From the NCBI GenBank assembly GCA_001464965.1, contig LNEJ01000049.1:43199-107198 (forward strand): a DNA stretch of 64,000 nucleotides, given 5' to 3'. Both the position numbers and the translations under genes were made by a program. A model generated the notes under the pieces. That model ran no database searches. It saw nothing but the letters and a program-made list of their open reading frames with translations, and was not told the origin of the DNA. Shown piece by piece: positions 30,435-42,884 of this stretch. Source of the stretch: Gammaproteobacteria bacterium Ga0074134 (GTDB lineage: Bacteria > Pseudomonadota > Gammaproteobacteria > Ga0077554 > Ga007554). The first letter of the stretch is position 1, and each line of letters opens with the position of its first letter.

Positions 30435-31076
30435 TTAGAATACAAATTGGGGCGGCTGTCCGGCGTGCAGCAGTGCCGCGACGCTGGTTTCAAAAAGGCT
30501 CTCCCGCGCCCCGCCATGAGTGACGAGAACGGCTTCCATCACTGGCGGTTCACCGAGGATTGCCACCATGCGGCCGCCGGGTTTCAGCGCGCGCAGAAAA
30601 GATTCCGGCAGCACGGGAAGTGAGCCGGTAATGGCTATGACATCGTAAGGGCCGTGTTTATCCCATCCCTTGGCGGCGTCGCCGGTTTCCAGCGTCACGT
30701 TATGGATACTGTGTCCGCTGAGTGCGCGTTGCGTGCTCTGTACGAAGTCAGGGAGGATGTCCACGCTGTATACATGCTTGCCCAGCTTGGCCAGCAACGC
30801 TGTGAAATAACCACTGCCTGTTCCGACCTCCAGTATAATGTCAGAGGGTTCGATGGCCAGCGCCTGCAACAGCCGCGCCTCAACCTTGGGCTCCATCATC
30901 ATCTGGCCGTGGCCAAGGGGGATCATGATGTCGGCAAATGCCAGGTCGCGGTACTGCGCGGGGACAAACTCTTCACGCCGGGTGCTCGTGATCAGGTCAA
31001 GAATGCCCGGATCCAGCACCTCCCATGTGCGGATCTGCTGTTCGACCATGTTAAAGCGGGCTTGTTCTACGTCCAT
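30435..31076 (-). CDS. Protein-L-isoaspartate O-methyltransferase family protein
   Basis: MVEQQIRTWEV, LEVGTGSGYFTALLAKLG. Confidence 0.9.
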   Translation of the reverse strand: MDVEQARFNMVEQQIRTWEVLDPGILDLITSTRREEFVPAQYRDLAFADIMIPLGHGQMMMEPKVEARLLQALAIEPSDIILEVGTGSGYFTALLAKLGKHVYSVDILPDFVQSTQRALSGHSIHNVTLETGDAAKGWDKHGPYDVIAITGSLPVLPESFLRALKPGGRMVAILGEPPVMEAVLVTHGGARESLFETSVAALLHAGQPPQFVF

Positions 31077-31227
31077 CCTTATCCACCATTTTTCTAAAAA
31101 AGAGGCTAAACGGGTAGGTTAAGCGGTTTGTATGCCGGACACAAGGCGCATTCGGCTTGCAAATTGCCGCTACATAATATAATTTTGGGCTAAATTCGGC
31201 TAGCGGGGGTTATTAGCGCCCCTGCGC

Positions 31228-31312
31228 GCCTGCTGGGGGTGCCTCGTATCAGGCGAGGCTGAGATATACCCTTTGAACCTGATCCGGTTAATTCTGGCGT
31301 AGGGAAGCAGTA
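31228..31312 (+). promoter_or_regulatory. TPP riboswitch (THI element)
   Basis: gggggtgcc...ggctgagatatacccttTGAACCTGATccggttaattctggcgtagggaa, upstream of thiC. Confidence 0.95.
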
Positions 31313-31431
31313 TCACAATGCAGTTTTCGCCTGTGACATCTGTTCACGGGATGCCGATACCATTTCCCATTCCTTCCCTGCGCTTATTTCCGAATACGGT
31401 AGTGTTTGCCGGATCCTTTGTAGAGGAATAG

Positions 31432-33309
<1,878 letters not shown>

Positions 33310-33438
33310 AATTATCCTGGAAACGGCCGTTGACTGCTTCTTTGGACGATCAGTAATATGTTTCAGAGGGGTTTTGTCACACCCTGCCGTTTCTAGGATT
33401 ATCGAAGCGGGGCGGGCACCCGGTGTCCGTCCCTTTTC

Positions 33439-33846
33439 ATGGAAAATATTATGGCCGCTGTCATCCCCATTTACCCTGCAATCCCGTCCGAGCTCAAGTG
33501 CGGCTATTGCACCAACTCCAAGTGCTGCACCTACATCACCCAACACATCGCCACCCCGCGCTCCAAGCACGATTTTGACCACCTGCTGTGGCAGGTGTCG
33601 CATCAGAACGTCAATGTATACAAGGACAAGGACGGCTGGTACCTGCTGGTAAACAATACCTGCCTGCATCTCCAGCCCGGCGGGCGTTGCGGCATCTATG
33701 AAACGCGGCCCGAGGTGTGCCGCAACCACTCCAATGACTACTGCGAATACGACGCCCCCGCCGAGGACGGCTTCGAGCTGTTTTTCGATGGCTATGAAGC
33801 GTTGCTTAAATACTGCAAAAAACGCTTCAAAGGCTGGGGGAAATAG
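33439..33846 (+). CDS. YkgJ-family cysteine cluster protein
   Basis: CGYCTNSKCCTYIT, CGIYETRPEVCRNHSNDYCEYD. Confidence 0.92.
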   Translation: MENIMAAVIPIYPAIPSELKCGYCTNSKCCTYITQHIATPRSKHDFDHLLWQVSHQNVNVYKDKDGWYLLVNNTCLHLQPGGRCGIYETRPEVCRNHSNDYCEYDAPAEDGFELFFDGYEALLKYCKKRFKGWGK

Positions 33847-33978
33847 TCGCGGGTCTCCGCGTCAAAGGGTGGGTTTACCCAAAGGGCAGCGCGAAGCCTG
33901 CTCCCAGCGCCATCGCGGGCGGCGATGGAGGTAAAGCATGGCTGGCGAGAACTGCCCCCCTTATCGCTATCGTGGTCT

Positions 33979-34014
33979 GTCCCCTATTTCCTTAGTGTCC
34001 CCTATTTCCTTAGT
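33979..34014. repeat. Perfect 18-bp tandem direct repeat
   Basis: gtcccctatttccttagt x2. Confidence 0.9.
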
Positions 34015-34032
34015 AGTAGTAAACCCTCAGGA

Positions 34033-34797
34033 CTATGGATTTCCCCGTGTTGGTCGACGGCGCTGCTTGGCGGCGGCCAGCAAGCCAAGACCACCCCCCA
34101 GCAACAGCATGAGTGAGCCGGGTTCTGGCACGGTTGCAGCCTTCGTGGTAACGCTCACGTTCAGGTTATCCATAGCCCATGATTCATCGGCGAGACTCTG
34201 GTTGCCCGGGCCAAAAATGAAAAACTCAATGGTTGCTGATGAAGCCGTATGCGCAAAGTTGGCAAAGACTGGATCGGCTCCGAAATTATAGGCGCTGTCG
34301 GTGTAAAAACTGCCAGGGCCAGAAAACCCCAGGTCGACGTGACGGGCGAGCTCTACGCCAGCAGGTGGAACATAGCTCTGGATCTGACTCGGTAATGCAT
34401 TGGCAAATGATTCGCTAAACAGTGTATTGCCATCAAATACGATTTTGAAGAAATCACCCGATGGAAATGTACCGGTGCCGTCAAGCGAATCAATGGCCGC
34501 GAACAGGAATGCGAGACTGATGGTGTCATGGGCAGGCAGGTTGTTAAGTGTCAGCGTCACGGTATTGCCGGTGGCACTGCGCAGGAAGTTTCCGCCAAAC
34601 TGATTACCCACGGGGCCAAGTCCGGCGTACCCTTGAACACCAGTGAGCGTAGCACTGCCTGGTGAAATTTCTGAGGGTAGAGTTCCGTTAAAATCCGTAG
34701 AGAATACAGTAATGGGTGCGGAGAACGCTGTGCTGGAAAATCCAGCGCAGAGACTAAGGGTGATTGCCGTAGCAAGGAATTGTTTGCGTAGTAACAT
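34033..34797 (-). CDS. PEP-CTERM sorting domain protein
   Basis: Signal peptide; C-terminal VPEPGSLMLLLGGGLGLLAAAKQRRR. Confidence 0.9.
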   Translation of the reverse strand: MLLRKQFLATAITLSLCAGFSSTAFSAPITVFSTDFNGTLPSEISPGSATLTGVQGYAGLGPVGNQFGGNFLRSATGNTVTLTLNNLPAHDTISLAFLFAAIDSLDGTGTFPSGDFFKIVFDGNTLFSESFANALPSQIQSYVPPAGVELARHVDLGFSGPGSFYTDSAYNFGADPVFANFAHTASSATIEFFIFGPGNQSLADESWAMDNLNVSVTTKAATVPEPGSLMLLLGGGLGLLAAAKQRRRPTRGNP

Positions 34798-35499
34798 AGT
34801 GTTCTCCAGTGAGAAGTTATGCCGAAATTTTAAGTTGATGCGGCCACAGGAAAGCTATTGGAGCGACACAAGTTTCAATTTCAGGCAGGGGATCAATATC
34901 CCCGCGTCTAAAATTATGTGCAAAGATAGCGCCAATAAAATTTTATTATTATAAATCAGGTTGGTATATATTTTTTTGTGATGATGGTAAATAAGGAGAT
35001 GTAAAGTTTATCGACATATTTTCTTTGTACAACGATATCATAATGATGCTATAATGTGAATATTATTATAATATTATCAATTGCTTAGTCGTAATTTTCA
35101 GGATTTTAGGCTTGATATGGGCGTTGTAAGATTTTCCGACATATTGAATTAACCTCGGCCAATGGGCGAGGGGGTGCTCTGCACCCTGAGCAAGGCTTTT
35201 TTACGTTGATGCTGCCAGAGACGATAGCCTAAAAGAATGGCCAACGCGCGTAAGGCGTAATGGTAGGGCGTCAATAGGCGTAGCCGTATTGCGCCGGATG
35301 TAAACGCGAAGTGGGAGAGTGCGCTCGGCACGCGCACCCAAACCGATCAACGAATTGGCGATGCCAAAAAAACGAACACACACTGACAAGGAGAGCAACG
35401 GGTAGAGTAGAGAGCAGGCTACTTATTCCGTAGGCCCGACATATCTGTTACCGCCCCTTTCGTTTGGCGGTGCCTCATTAGCCTTGCTATAGTCCACAT

Positions 35500-35640
35500 C
35501 GCCTGCCCTCCCTCATCAAACCGTACGTGCAATTTTCCCGCATACGGCTTTCCGATGTTCTTCACACCAAGGCATACGCAGTTTTGCCCGTCCTGTGTTT
35601 GTTAGCGCGACTGAGGTGATCGCGTCTGCGCACTCGCCAT
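35500..35640 (-). mobile_element. Possible group II intron remnant (no RT ORF visible)
   Basis: Minus strand reads gaaagccgtatgcgggaaaattgcacgtacggtttgatgagggaggg, resembling the GAGCCGTATGCGGGAAAA..GCACGTACGGTT segment of bacterial group II introns. Confidence 0.45.
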
Positions 35641-35837
35641 CGAGCACGTAATGAGCGATGGTAGACCCCCTCATCTACACGCCGTCATCATCCCGCCCCC
35701 CCCCGAGGCGCACACCCCACCCAACCCAAAGCGCGAATTTCCCCGCGCCCGCCACGAATCCCAGGCGTATTTTCCGTGGCGGGCGAAGCGGCTCGATGGA
35801 AAAAGCGACTGGCCGTAAGGTGAAAAGGGCTGACCGT

Positions 35838-36755
35838 CTACGCGTCAAACAATCCGTCGACCGACAGGTAGCGTTCGCCGCTATCGTAGCAGAAGGTTAA
35901 TACGCGGCTGCCATCCGCCATGTCGGGCAGCTTTTGGGCAACGGCGGCAAGGGAGGCGCCGGAGGATATGCCGATGAAGATGCCTTCTTCTTTGGCGCAA
36001 CGGCTGGCATAACGAAATGCGTCCGTATGATCGACCTGGATAATGCCGTCCAGAATCTCCGTGTTAAGAATCGCGGGCACGAAGCCCGCGCCGATCCCCT
36101 GGATGGGATGCGGGCCACGCGCTCCACCACTGAGCACCGGAGATGCGGCCGGTTCCACCGCGAACACCTTGAGGCCTGGGTTTGCCTGCTTCAATATCTC
36201 GGCGCAGCCCGTGATATGGCCGCCCGTGCCAACCCCCGTAATGAGGTAATCAATACCTTCGGGGAAATCGGCAAGGATCTCGCGCGCCGTGGTTTGGCGA
36301 TGCACCTCGGGATTAGCTTCGTTCTCAAACTGCTGCGGCATCCAGGCGTTCTTCGTTTCGGCCATGAGTTCATTTGCGCGTTCGATCGCGCCTGGCATTC
36401 CCTTTTCTTTTGGCGTGAGCACCAACTGCGCGCCGAGGGCGGCCATGTAGCGGCGCCGCTCGATGGACATGGATTCGGGCATCGTCAGAATCAGCCGGTA
36501 TCCACGCGCCGCAGCCACTATGGCCAGACCGATGCCGGTATTGCCGGAGGTCGGTTCGATGATCACGGTATCTTTATTGAGCAATCCTTTGCGCTCGGCG
36601 GCATCTATCATGGCAACGGCGATACGATCCTTGATGCTCCCGCCAGGATTCGCACGTTCCAGCTTCATCCAAACCTCTATGCGCTTATCAAACAGCCGGT
36701 TGATACGCACATGGGGGGTATGGCCGATGGTTTCCAGAATATTAGCCGCTTTCAT
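35838..36755 (-). CDS. cysK: Cysteine synthase
   Basis: [36 protein letters not shown]. Confidence 0.95.
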   Translation of the reverse strand: MKAANILETIGHTPHVRINRLFDKRIEVWMKLERANPGGSIKDRIAVAMIDAAERKGLLNKDTVIIEPTSGNTGIGLAIVAAARGYRLILTMPESMSIERRRYMAALGAQLVLTPKEKGMPGAIERANELMAETKNAWMPQQFENEANPEVHRQTTAREILADFPEGIDYLITGVGTGGHITGCAEILKQANPGLKVFAVEPAASPVLSGGARGPHPIQGIGAGFVPAILNTEILDGIIQVDHTDAFRYASRCAKEEGIFIGISSGASLAAVAQKLPDMADGSRVLTFCYDSGERYLSVDGLFDA

Positions 36756-36817
36756 GGTTTCCCTCTCTGTGTATGTGTGGATTCTGAACGGACGCGCCAG
36801 TGTACACCTATATCACT

Positions 36818-38491
36818 TCAATCCGTTACCGCCCCTTGGCTGGCGCTGGACACCAGTCTGGCGTATTTCGCCAGCACGCCGCGGGTATAACGGGGTTTGG
36901 GCGGCTGCCAGCTCGCACGGCGACGCGCGAGCTCTTCATCGGAGACGTTGAGTTGCAGCAGCCGTGCTTCGGCATCAATGGTGATGCTGTCACCCTCTTG
37001 CACCAAAGCGATGGCGCCACCCACCGCGGCTTCAGGGGCGACGTGGCCGACGACCATGCCATAGGTGCCGCCGGAGAAACGTCCGTCTGTAATGAGGCCG
37101 ACGCTGTCACCTAATCCTTCACCGATGATGGCAGAAGTAGGGGAGAGCATTTCACGCATGCCCGGGCCTCCTTTGGGGCCTTCGTAACGGACCACAACCA
37201 CATCGCCCGCCTTGATTTTTTGGTCAAGGATGGCTTGCATGCAGGCTTCTTCGGAGTCATACACGCGTGCCGGGCCAGTGATTTTAGCGTTTTTCACACC
37301 GGTGATCTTGGCCACGGCGCCTTCGGTTGCCAGATTGCCTTTGAGAACGGCCAGATGCCCTTGTGCGTACACGGGGCTGTTCCAGGGGCGAATCACATCC
37401 TGATCGGCGCGTGGCTCGGCGGGTATGTCCTCCAAGACTTCGGCGATGGTCTGGCCGGTGATGGTGAGCGCGTCGCCGTGCAGCAGGCCGTGATCAAGCA
37501 GCATTTTCATGACTTGCGGCACACCACCTGCACGGTGCAGATCCGTCGCCACGTATTTTCCGGAAGGCTTCAGATCGCACAGCACCGGCACACGGCCACG
37601 CATTGTTTCAAAGTCATCTATACTCAATTCCACGCCAGCGGTGTGTGCAATGGCCAGAAAGTGCAGCACGGCATTGGTGGAACCGCCTACGGCCATGATG
37701 ACGGCGATGGCGTTTTCGATGGACTTGCGGGTGATGATGTCCAGAGGCAGGATTTGTTTTTTGATGGCCTGCACCAGCACTTCGGCGGATTTGGCGGTAT
37801 TTTCGGCCTTCTCTGCATCTTCCGCCGCCATGGTGGAGGAATACGGCAGACTCATGCCCATCGCTTCAAAGGCCGAGGACATGGTATTGGCGGTAAACAT
37901 GCCGCCGCACGACCCCGCGCCGGGACAGGCGTTGCGCTCGATACCCGTCAATTCTTCTTCGTCGATTTTATGCGCGGTGAATTGGCCTACCGCCTCAAAA
38001 GCACTCACCACGGTGAGATCGCGCCCACGGTAATGGCCGGGCTTGATGGTGCCTCCGTACACGAAAATCGCGGGGATATTCAAGCGGGCGATGGCGATCA
38101 TTGCGCCCGGCATGTTTTTGTCGCAACCACCAATAGCGATAACACCGTCCATGCTCTGGCCGTTGCACACGGTTTCGATGGAGTCAGCAATCACTTCGCG
38201 CGAAACTAGCGAATATTTCATGCCCTCCGTGCCCATGGATATGCCATCGGAAATGGTGATGGTGCCGAACAGCTGCGGCATCGCGCCCGCCCTCTTCAGC
38301 GCCTGCTCCGCACGCGCCGCGAGGCTGCCTATGCCCATATTGCACGGTGTAATGGTGCTGTGGGCATTGGAAATGCCGACGATAGGCTTGTCGAAGTCCC
38401 CATTGGTAAAACCCACAGCGCGCAACATGGCGCGGTTAGGAGAGCGCTGCACGCCTTGAGTGACTGTTTTGCTTCTGCGATTGTCGGACAT
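36818..38491 (-). CDS. ilvD: Dihydroxy-acid dehydratase
   Basis: [35 protein letters not shown]. Confidence 0.97.
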   Translation of the reverse strand: MSDNRRSKTVTQGVQRSPNRAMLRAVGFTNGDFDKPIVGISNAHSTITPCNMGIGSLAARAEQALKRAGAMPQLFGTITISDGISMGTEGMKYSLVSREVIADSIETVCNGQSMDGVIAIGGCDKNMPGAMIAIARLNIPAIFVYGGTIKPGHYRGRDLTVVSAFEAVGQFTAHKIDEEELTGIERNACPGAGSCGGMFTANTMSSAFEAMGMSLPYSSTMAAEDAEKAENTAKSAEVLVQAIKKQILPLDIITRKSIENAIAVIMAVGGSTNAVLHFLAIAHTAGVELSIDDFETMRGRVPVLCDLKPSGKYVATDLHRAGGVPQVMKMLLDHGLLHGDALTITGQTIAEVLEDIPAEPRADQDVIRPWNSPVYAQGHLAVLKGNLATEGAVAKITGVKNAKITGPARVYDSEEACMQAILDQKIKAGDVVVVRYEGPKGGPGMREMLSPTSAIIGEGLGDSVGLITDGRFSGGTYGMVVGHVAPEAAVGGAIALVQEGDSITIDAEARLLQLNVSDEELARRRASWQPPKPRYTRGVLAKYARLVSSASQGAVTD

Positions 38492-38745
38492 GGTTATATT
38501 CCTTGATGAAGAGAAAAATGCAGGCAGATCTTGCTGGGAATTATCAGTGATATTGGGTCAAGAAGAAAGCGGAAGTCGCAGACGTAGGTCAGGCAACCGG
38601 TTCGCGCCAACCTGACCCGCCGCCCTGTGTCCTCTGTGGCAAGAACCTGTTCACGATTTCGATCAAGGGACGTAGCGCAAGGCAAAAATGGCCGAAAAAG
38701 CGGAGCATACACGGAGTATGTGAGCACAAGAGGCCACAAAAGAAC

Positions 38746-41142
38746 CTACCGCGTCAGCCCCATATACAGCATCGGCAATTTCTCCGGCAGGCGCTGCACA
38801 TGATCCACCACCATGTAGTTCTTCGCACCAAAAATGCGTGACACGTATTGGTCGGCATGGGGGTCGAGGCTCATGCAATAGGTGAGAATGCCATTGCGAT
38901 TCATCTCTTCCACCGACTTTTTGGCGTCGAAGCGCAGGTATTGCGGGTCACGCACATCGACATCGGCAGGCTCGCCATCGGTGATAACCAGCAGTAGTTT
39001 TTTGCCGGACGACTGATGCTTCAGGAACTGGCCGGCGTGGCGGATCGCCGTGCCCATGCGCGTCGAGAGCTGCCCGGTCATGCCCGCGATTCTGGCCCTG
39101 GCCTTCTCGTCATAAGGCGCGCCGAAATCCTTGAAGCGGTAGTATTCCACGTCATGGCGGCCATTGGAGGCGAACCCATGAATGGCAAACGGATCGCCGA
39201 TCTTGTTCATGGCATCGGCGAGCAGCACCGTGGCCTCGCGTGACAGCGAGAGCACCGAACTCTCCGAACCACGCACCAGCTCGTTGGTGGACTCAGACAG
39301 ATCCAGCAATACCAGAACCGACAAATCACGCACCTTGCGGATATTGCGCATCATGATGCGCGGGTCGGGCATTTCGCCCTGGCGTATTTCGATCATGGCG
39401 CGAATCGCGGCGTTGATGTCGATCTCGTCGCCATCCTCCTGCTTGCGCAGGCGCTGCACACCCTGCGGCTGCATGGCCTCGATCAGATATTTCAGGCGGC
39501 TGATGATGGGCTTGTTCTTGGCCACAATGTCATCAACGACGGACAAGTCACCAAACTGAGTACGCTTTTCCAGCAACGTGCACCAGCTCGGGCGCTCCAG
39601 CTGGATCTGGTAATCCCATTCGTGGTAGTGATAGGGCGGGGAAACCGGCTCCTTGCCTTCCATTTCATTATAGCTCTTGCCCTCGTCCTCGTAGGGAAAC
39701 AGCTCGGTGGGCAGCACCCAGATCTCCTCGGCGTCATCGCCCGCCGTCTCCACGTCGATCTCGTTGACGAACTCCATCAGGCTGACATGCTTGCGCACCT
39801 GCTTGGACGCGCCCCAGGTGGCCTCCAGGCTTTTGGCAAAATCGAATTCCTCGAACTCCCAGAAATAGCGGTTGTCATCGCGGTAGGGCGCACGCAGCAC
39901 ATCGGTGCGCGGATTAAAGGCAAGCCGCATCTGCGTAAGATCATGCGCCAAGGTAACGCCGATGTCCCAGGAGATCCGGTTGGTGTCCAGCGGCGACCCG
40001 CCTCCCGCCACACTCGCAGAACCCTGCGCTGGCGCTCTTCCCTGTGCAGCGTCGGCGAGGTTTTGCTGTGCCTGCCGGAACAGGTCGCGGCCCTTTTGAA
40101 TCCACTCATGATCGTCATGATAATCGGGATCGAGCAGCGCCCGCGCCAAGCGATTGAGATAATCACCTACGCTTGCCTGCTGGTCAGGGGTAATGTTGTG
40201 TAGCACGGCCCACAGTTGGCGCAAACCGGGGAAGGCGTTGATCGCGAGCTGCTCCACCCGCGCGTCCTCGATGACAGAGACCACCGCCATTTGCAGCGGG
40301 TTCAGACTTTCCGCGGAGATGGGCGCGCGCGAATAGACGATATGAGCGGCGGCATGCGCCGCAGTAGCACGGTAAAGTTCAAGGCCGGGGATGCCCTCGA
40401 AATCATCGTAGGCGTCCGGCAGATGAATGAAATAATTCTCGATGAAGGGCTGGTAACCCTCGCGGTTCTCGAAATCGCCGCTGGTGGGGCGCATAAAGAA
40501 ATCCCGGCCCCACAAGGCACGCAAGTAGATGTTGATGCGCCGCTGCACATCCACAAACAGCGTACCCTTGCGCTCCTTTTGCAGCACCGCCAGCGCTTCT
40601 TTGCTTTCCAGCCCAAAATACCGGACCTGCTCGGGATAATCGGTGCGGTGCGCCTGCGCGCCCCATAGCGCCCAGCGCCGCAGGCCACCCAAGGTAAGCT
40701 GGCTAAACAGCACGTCTAGCTTGTCCAGCATCGGACGCAGCCCACGCGGTGCCTGGGCGATCAGGTGATTGAGCAATTGCAGGTAGCCACGGAACAACTG
40801 CTCATCGCCCAGCCGCTTGGCGGCGACAGGCGCGGTGGCGAAAATCATCTCGATCACCGCACCGCTGGTCTTGGACGCCATCATCATCGCGGTCTGCACC
40901 AGATCAGGCACGGCGTCCTCGCCGATTTCCCGCGCCACCTCCGGAGCCTCCTGGATATAGGTGATGACCAGCTCGATACCGCGCCCAAGGTTCTTCAGGC
41001 CCTTTGCGCCTTGCAGGTAATCTTCCAGCCCTCTCGGGCTGAACACCTTTGTCGCCTCCTGCCACGAAGCACGCAGTACGCCCGCAGCGTGCTCACCCAG
41101 TTCGTCGAGGATATCCTGATAGTCTTCGAGATTGATTGCCAT
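38746..41142 (-). CDS. cbbO: CbbO: Rubisco activase accessory protein with VWA domain
   Basis: NorD-like C-terminal VWA (VLVLLDLSESTNE, LLVITDGEPADVDV); adjacent to cbbQ and cbbLS. Confidence 0.93.
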   Translation of the reverse strand: MAINLEDYQDILDELGEHAAGVLRASWQEATKVFSPRGLEDYLQGAKGLKNLGRGIELVITYIQEAPEVAREIGEDAVPDLVQTAMMMASKTSGAVIEMIFATAPVAAKRLGDEQLFRGYLQLLNHLIAQAPRGLRPMLDKLDVLFSQLTLGGLRRWALWGAQAHRTDYPEQVRYFGLESKEALAVLQKERKGTLFVDVQRRINIYLRALWGRDFFMRPTSGDFENREGYQPFIENYFIHLPDAYDDFEGIPGLELYRATAAHAAAHIVYSRAPISAESLNPLQMAVVSVIEDARVEQLAINAFPGLRQLWAVLHNITPDQQASVGDYLNRLARALLDPDYHDDHEWIQKGRDLFRQAQQNLADAAQGRAPAQGSASVAGGGSPLDTNRISWDIGVTLAHDLTQMRLAFNPRTDVLRAPYRDDNRYFWEFEEFDFAKSLEATWGASKQVRKHVSLMEFVNEIDVETAGDDAEEIWVLPTELFPYEDEGKSYNEMEGKEPVSPPYHYHEWDYQIQLERPSWCTLLEKRTQFGDLSVVDDIVAKNKPIISRLKYLIEAMQPQGVQRLRKQEDGDEIDINAAIRAMIEIRQGEMPDPRIMMRNIRKVRDLSVLVLLDLSESTNELVRGSESSVLSLSREATVLLADAMNKIGDPFAIHGFASNGRHDVEYYRFKDFGAPYDEKARARIAGMTGQLSTRMGTAIRHAGQFLKHQSSGKKLLLVITDGEPADVDVRDPQYLRFDAKKSVEEMNRNGILTYCMSLDPHADQYVSRIFGAKNYMVVDHVQRLPEKLPMLYMGLTR

Positions 41143-41324
41143 GTTTCAAGGGTCCAGAGGTCAGAGATCAGTGCGTGGGCCAAATCAAACGTTGCGGATC
41201 CGGCATGCCGCATGATCGAATCCATTGGCTCCGCCTGCGGCATGAGCCAACCTACGCATCTCCAGTGGCCGGGAATCGGGGGCAGCCAGGGGCGCGGCTT
41301 TCACCGCCCCCAGTCTCCTGATGC

Positions 41325-42128
41325 CTAAAAAAACGTCGTTACCGCCGCATCCAGCGCATCGCGCATATCGGGGTCGTCGGTGATCGGACGCACCAGGGTA
41401 ACGCGGCAGGCGTTTTGCGGATCAACGCCCTTGGCGATGAGCGAGCCTGCGTATACCAGCATGCGGGTAGAAATGCCTTCATCCAGGCCGTGCCCCTTAA
41501 GGTTGCGGGCACGCTCGGCGATGTTCACCAGCTTGCCTGCGACATCATTGCTGACGCCGGTTTCATGCGCCACGATCTCGGTTTCGACATCATGCGACGG
41601 ATAGTTGAAATCCAGCGCGCCGAAACGCTGCTTGGTGGATTGTTTCAGATCCTTCATCAGGCTCTGATAGCCCGGATTATAGGAGATGACCAGCTGGAAA
41701 TCGGGATGGGCCTGCACCAGCTCGCCTTTCTTTTCCAGTGGCAGTATGCGGCGCGCATCGGTGAGCGGATGAATCACCACCGTAGTGTCCTGGCGCGCCT
41801 CGACGACTTCATCAAGGTAGCAGATCGCACCATAACGGGCGGCGATGGCGAGCGGTCCGTCCTGCCAGCGCGTGCCGCTGGCATCGAGCAGGAAGCGCCC
41901 CACCAGATCGGAGGCTGTCATGTCTTCATTGCAGGCGACGGTGATCAGCGGCTTGCCGAGTTTCCACGCAATGTATTCGACAAAGCGCGTCTTGCCGCAG
42001 CCGGTCGGGCCTTTCAACATCATCGGCATGCGCACGGAATAGGCCGCCTCATACAGCTCGATTTCATCCGCAACCGGGTGATAATAGGGTTTTTCTGTTA
42101 CCAGGTACTGCTTGATCACGTCGTTCAT
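41325..42128 (-). CDS. cbbQ: CbbQ: MoxR-family AAA+ Rubisco activase
   Basis: [36 protein letters not shown]. Confidence 0.95.
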   Translation of the reverse strand: MNDVIKQYLVTEKPYYHPVADEIELYEAAYSVRMPMMLKGPTGCGKTRFVEYIAWKLGKPLITVACNEDMTASDLVGRFLLDASGTRWQDGPLAIAARYGAICYLDEVVEARQDTTVVIHPLTDARRILPLEKKGELVQAHPDFQLVISYNPGYQSLMKDLKQSTKQRFGALDFNYPSHDVETEIVAHETGVSNDVAGKLVNIAERARNLKGHGLDEGISTRMLVYAGSLIAKGVDPQNACRVTLVRPITDDPDMRDALDAAVTTFF

Positions 42129-42149
42129 GGTTCACTTGCTCCAAAATGT

Positions 42150-42220
42150 TTAACCACCAAGGCGCCAAAAATCTTGCGCTTTAAATTCTTGGGCGGCGCT
42201 CTGGCGCCATGGTGATTAGG
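42150..42220. repeat. Intergenic hairpin of about 70 bp
   Basis: taaccaccaaggcgcc ... ggcgccatggtgatta, 14/16 paired. Confidence 0.75.
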
Positions 42221-42378
42221 CCGAATGTTTCATAAATTCGCGTGATGATCGCGCAGGATTTTGTTTTACAGGGGAATTTTGCGAGGGAACGGCGTAGTGA
42301 TTGATACGTCCGGCTGAGCAAAAATTTTCTGTAAAACAAAAGACTAGCGAGGGCGCACGAATTTATGAAACATTCGGG
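42221..42378. repeat. MITE-like nested inverted repeat (family 2) between cbbS and cbbQ
   Basis: ccgaatgtttcataaattcg (42221-42240) is perfectly inverted at 42358-42377; inner ttttgttttacag/ctgtaaaacaaaa. Confidence 0.85.
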
Positions 42379-42391
42379 TTATACCCATCTC

Positions 42392-42436
42392 CAAAAAAAA
42401 CCCCCGCCACCTTGCGGCAACGAGGGTTCTTTCATA
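42392..42436 (-). terminator. Intrinsic terminator after cbbS
   Basis: Minus strand: aaccctcgttgccgcaaggtggcgggggttttttttgg. Confidence 0.75.
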
Positions 42437-42469
42437 TGCAGGGGCGGCGGACTCGCCGCCCTTACAGAT

Positions 42470-42826
42470 TTAAACCGTCTTACCGCGATAGACAACCATG
42501 GCAGCACCCTGGGACTGGGCAAAATTGTCATACCCAATCAGGCGGATGTGGTTATCGGGGTTGGCCCTGTGGCAAGCCTCGGCTTCAGCCAGGATCTTGT
42601 TCACGTCGGTCTCGCCGAACATCGGCAGTTTCCACATATACCAGTAGTCATCCATCAGGTTTTCTGGCTCGACGTGCTCAACGGCCGGGTTCCAGCCCTT
42701 TTTGACGAGGTATTCCACCTGCTTGCGGATGTCGTCCTGCGTCATCGCCGGCAGGTAGGAGAAGGTCTCGAACTTGCGGCTGGCGGGATCGCTCAGGCGT
42801 GACTTGTAATCTTGCATTTCACTCAT
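42470..42826 (-). CDS. cbbS: Rubisco small subunit, form IA (IAq-type N-terminus)
   Basis: [47 protein letters not shown]. Confidence 0.97.
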   Translation of the reverse strand: MSEMQDYKSRLSDPASRKFETFSYLPAMTQDDIRKQVEYLVKKGWNPAVEHVEPENLMDDYWYMWKLPMFGETDVNKILAEAEACHRANPDNHIRLIGYDNFAQSQGAAMVVYRGKTV

Positions 42827-42847
42827 TTTTCAACTCCTCTGTGTGTG

Positions 42848-42874
42848 GTAGGGTGCGTTTCACGCACCCTACGT
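42848..42874. repeat. Short hairpin repeat (family 3) between cbbL and cbbS
   Basis: gtagggtgcgtttcacgcaccctac. Confidence 0.85.
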
Positions 42875-42884
42875 TGCTGCATGT

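Noticed and set aside
35149-35400. Minus-strand short ORFs (e.g. MRVPSALSHFAFTSG...) as a transposase fragment
   Set aside because: No recognisable transposase motif; kept only as part of the scar region.
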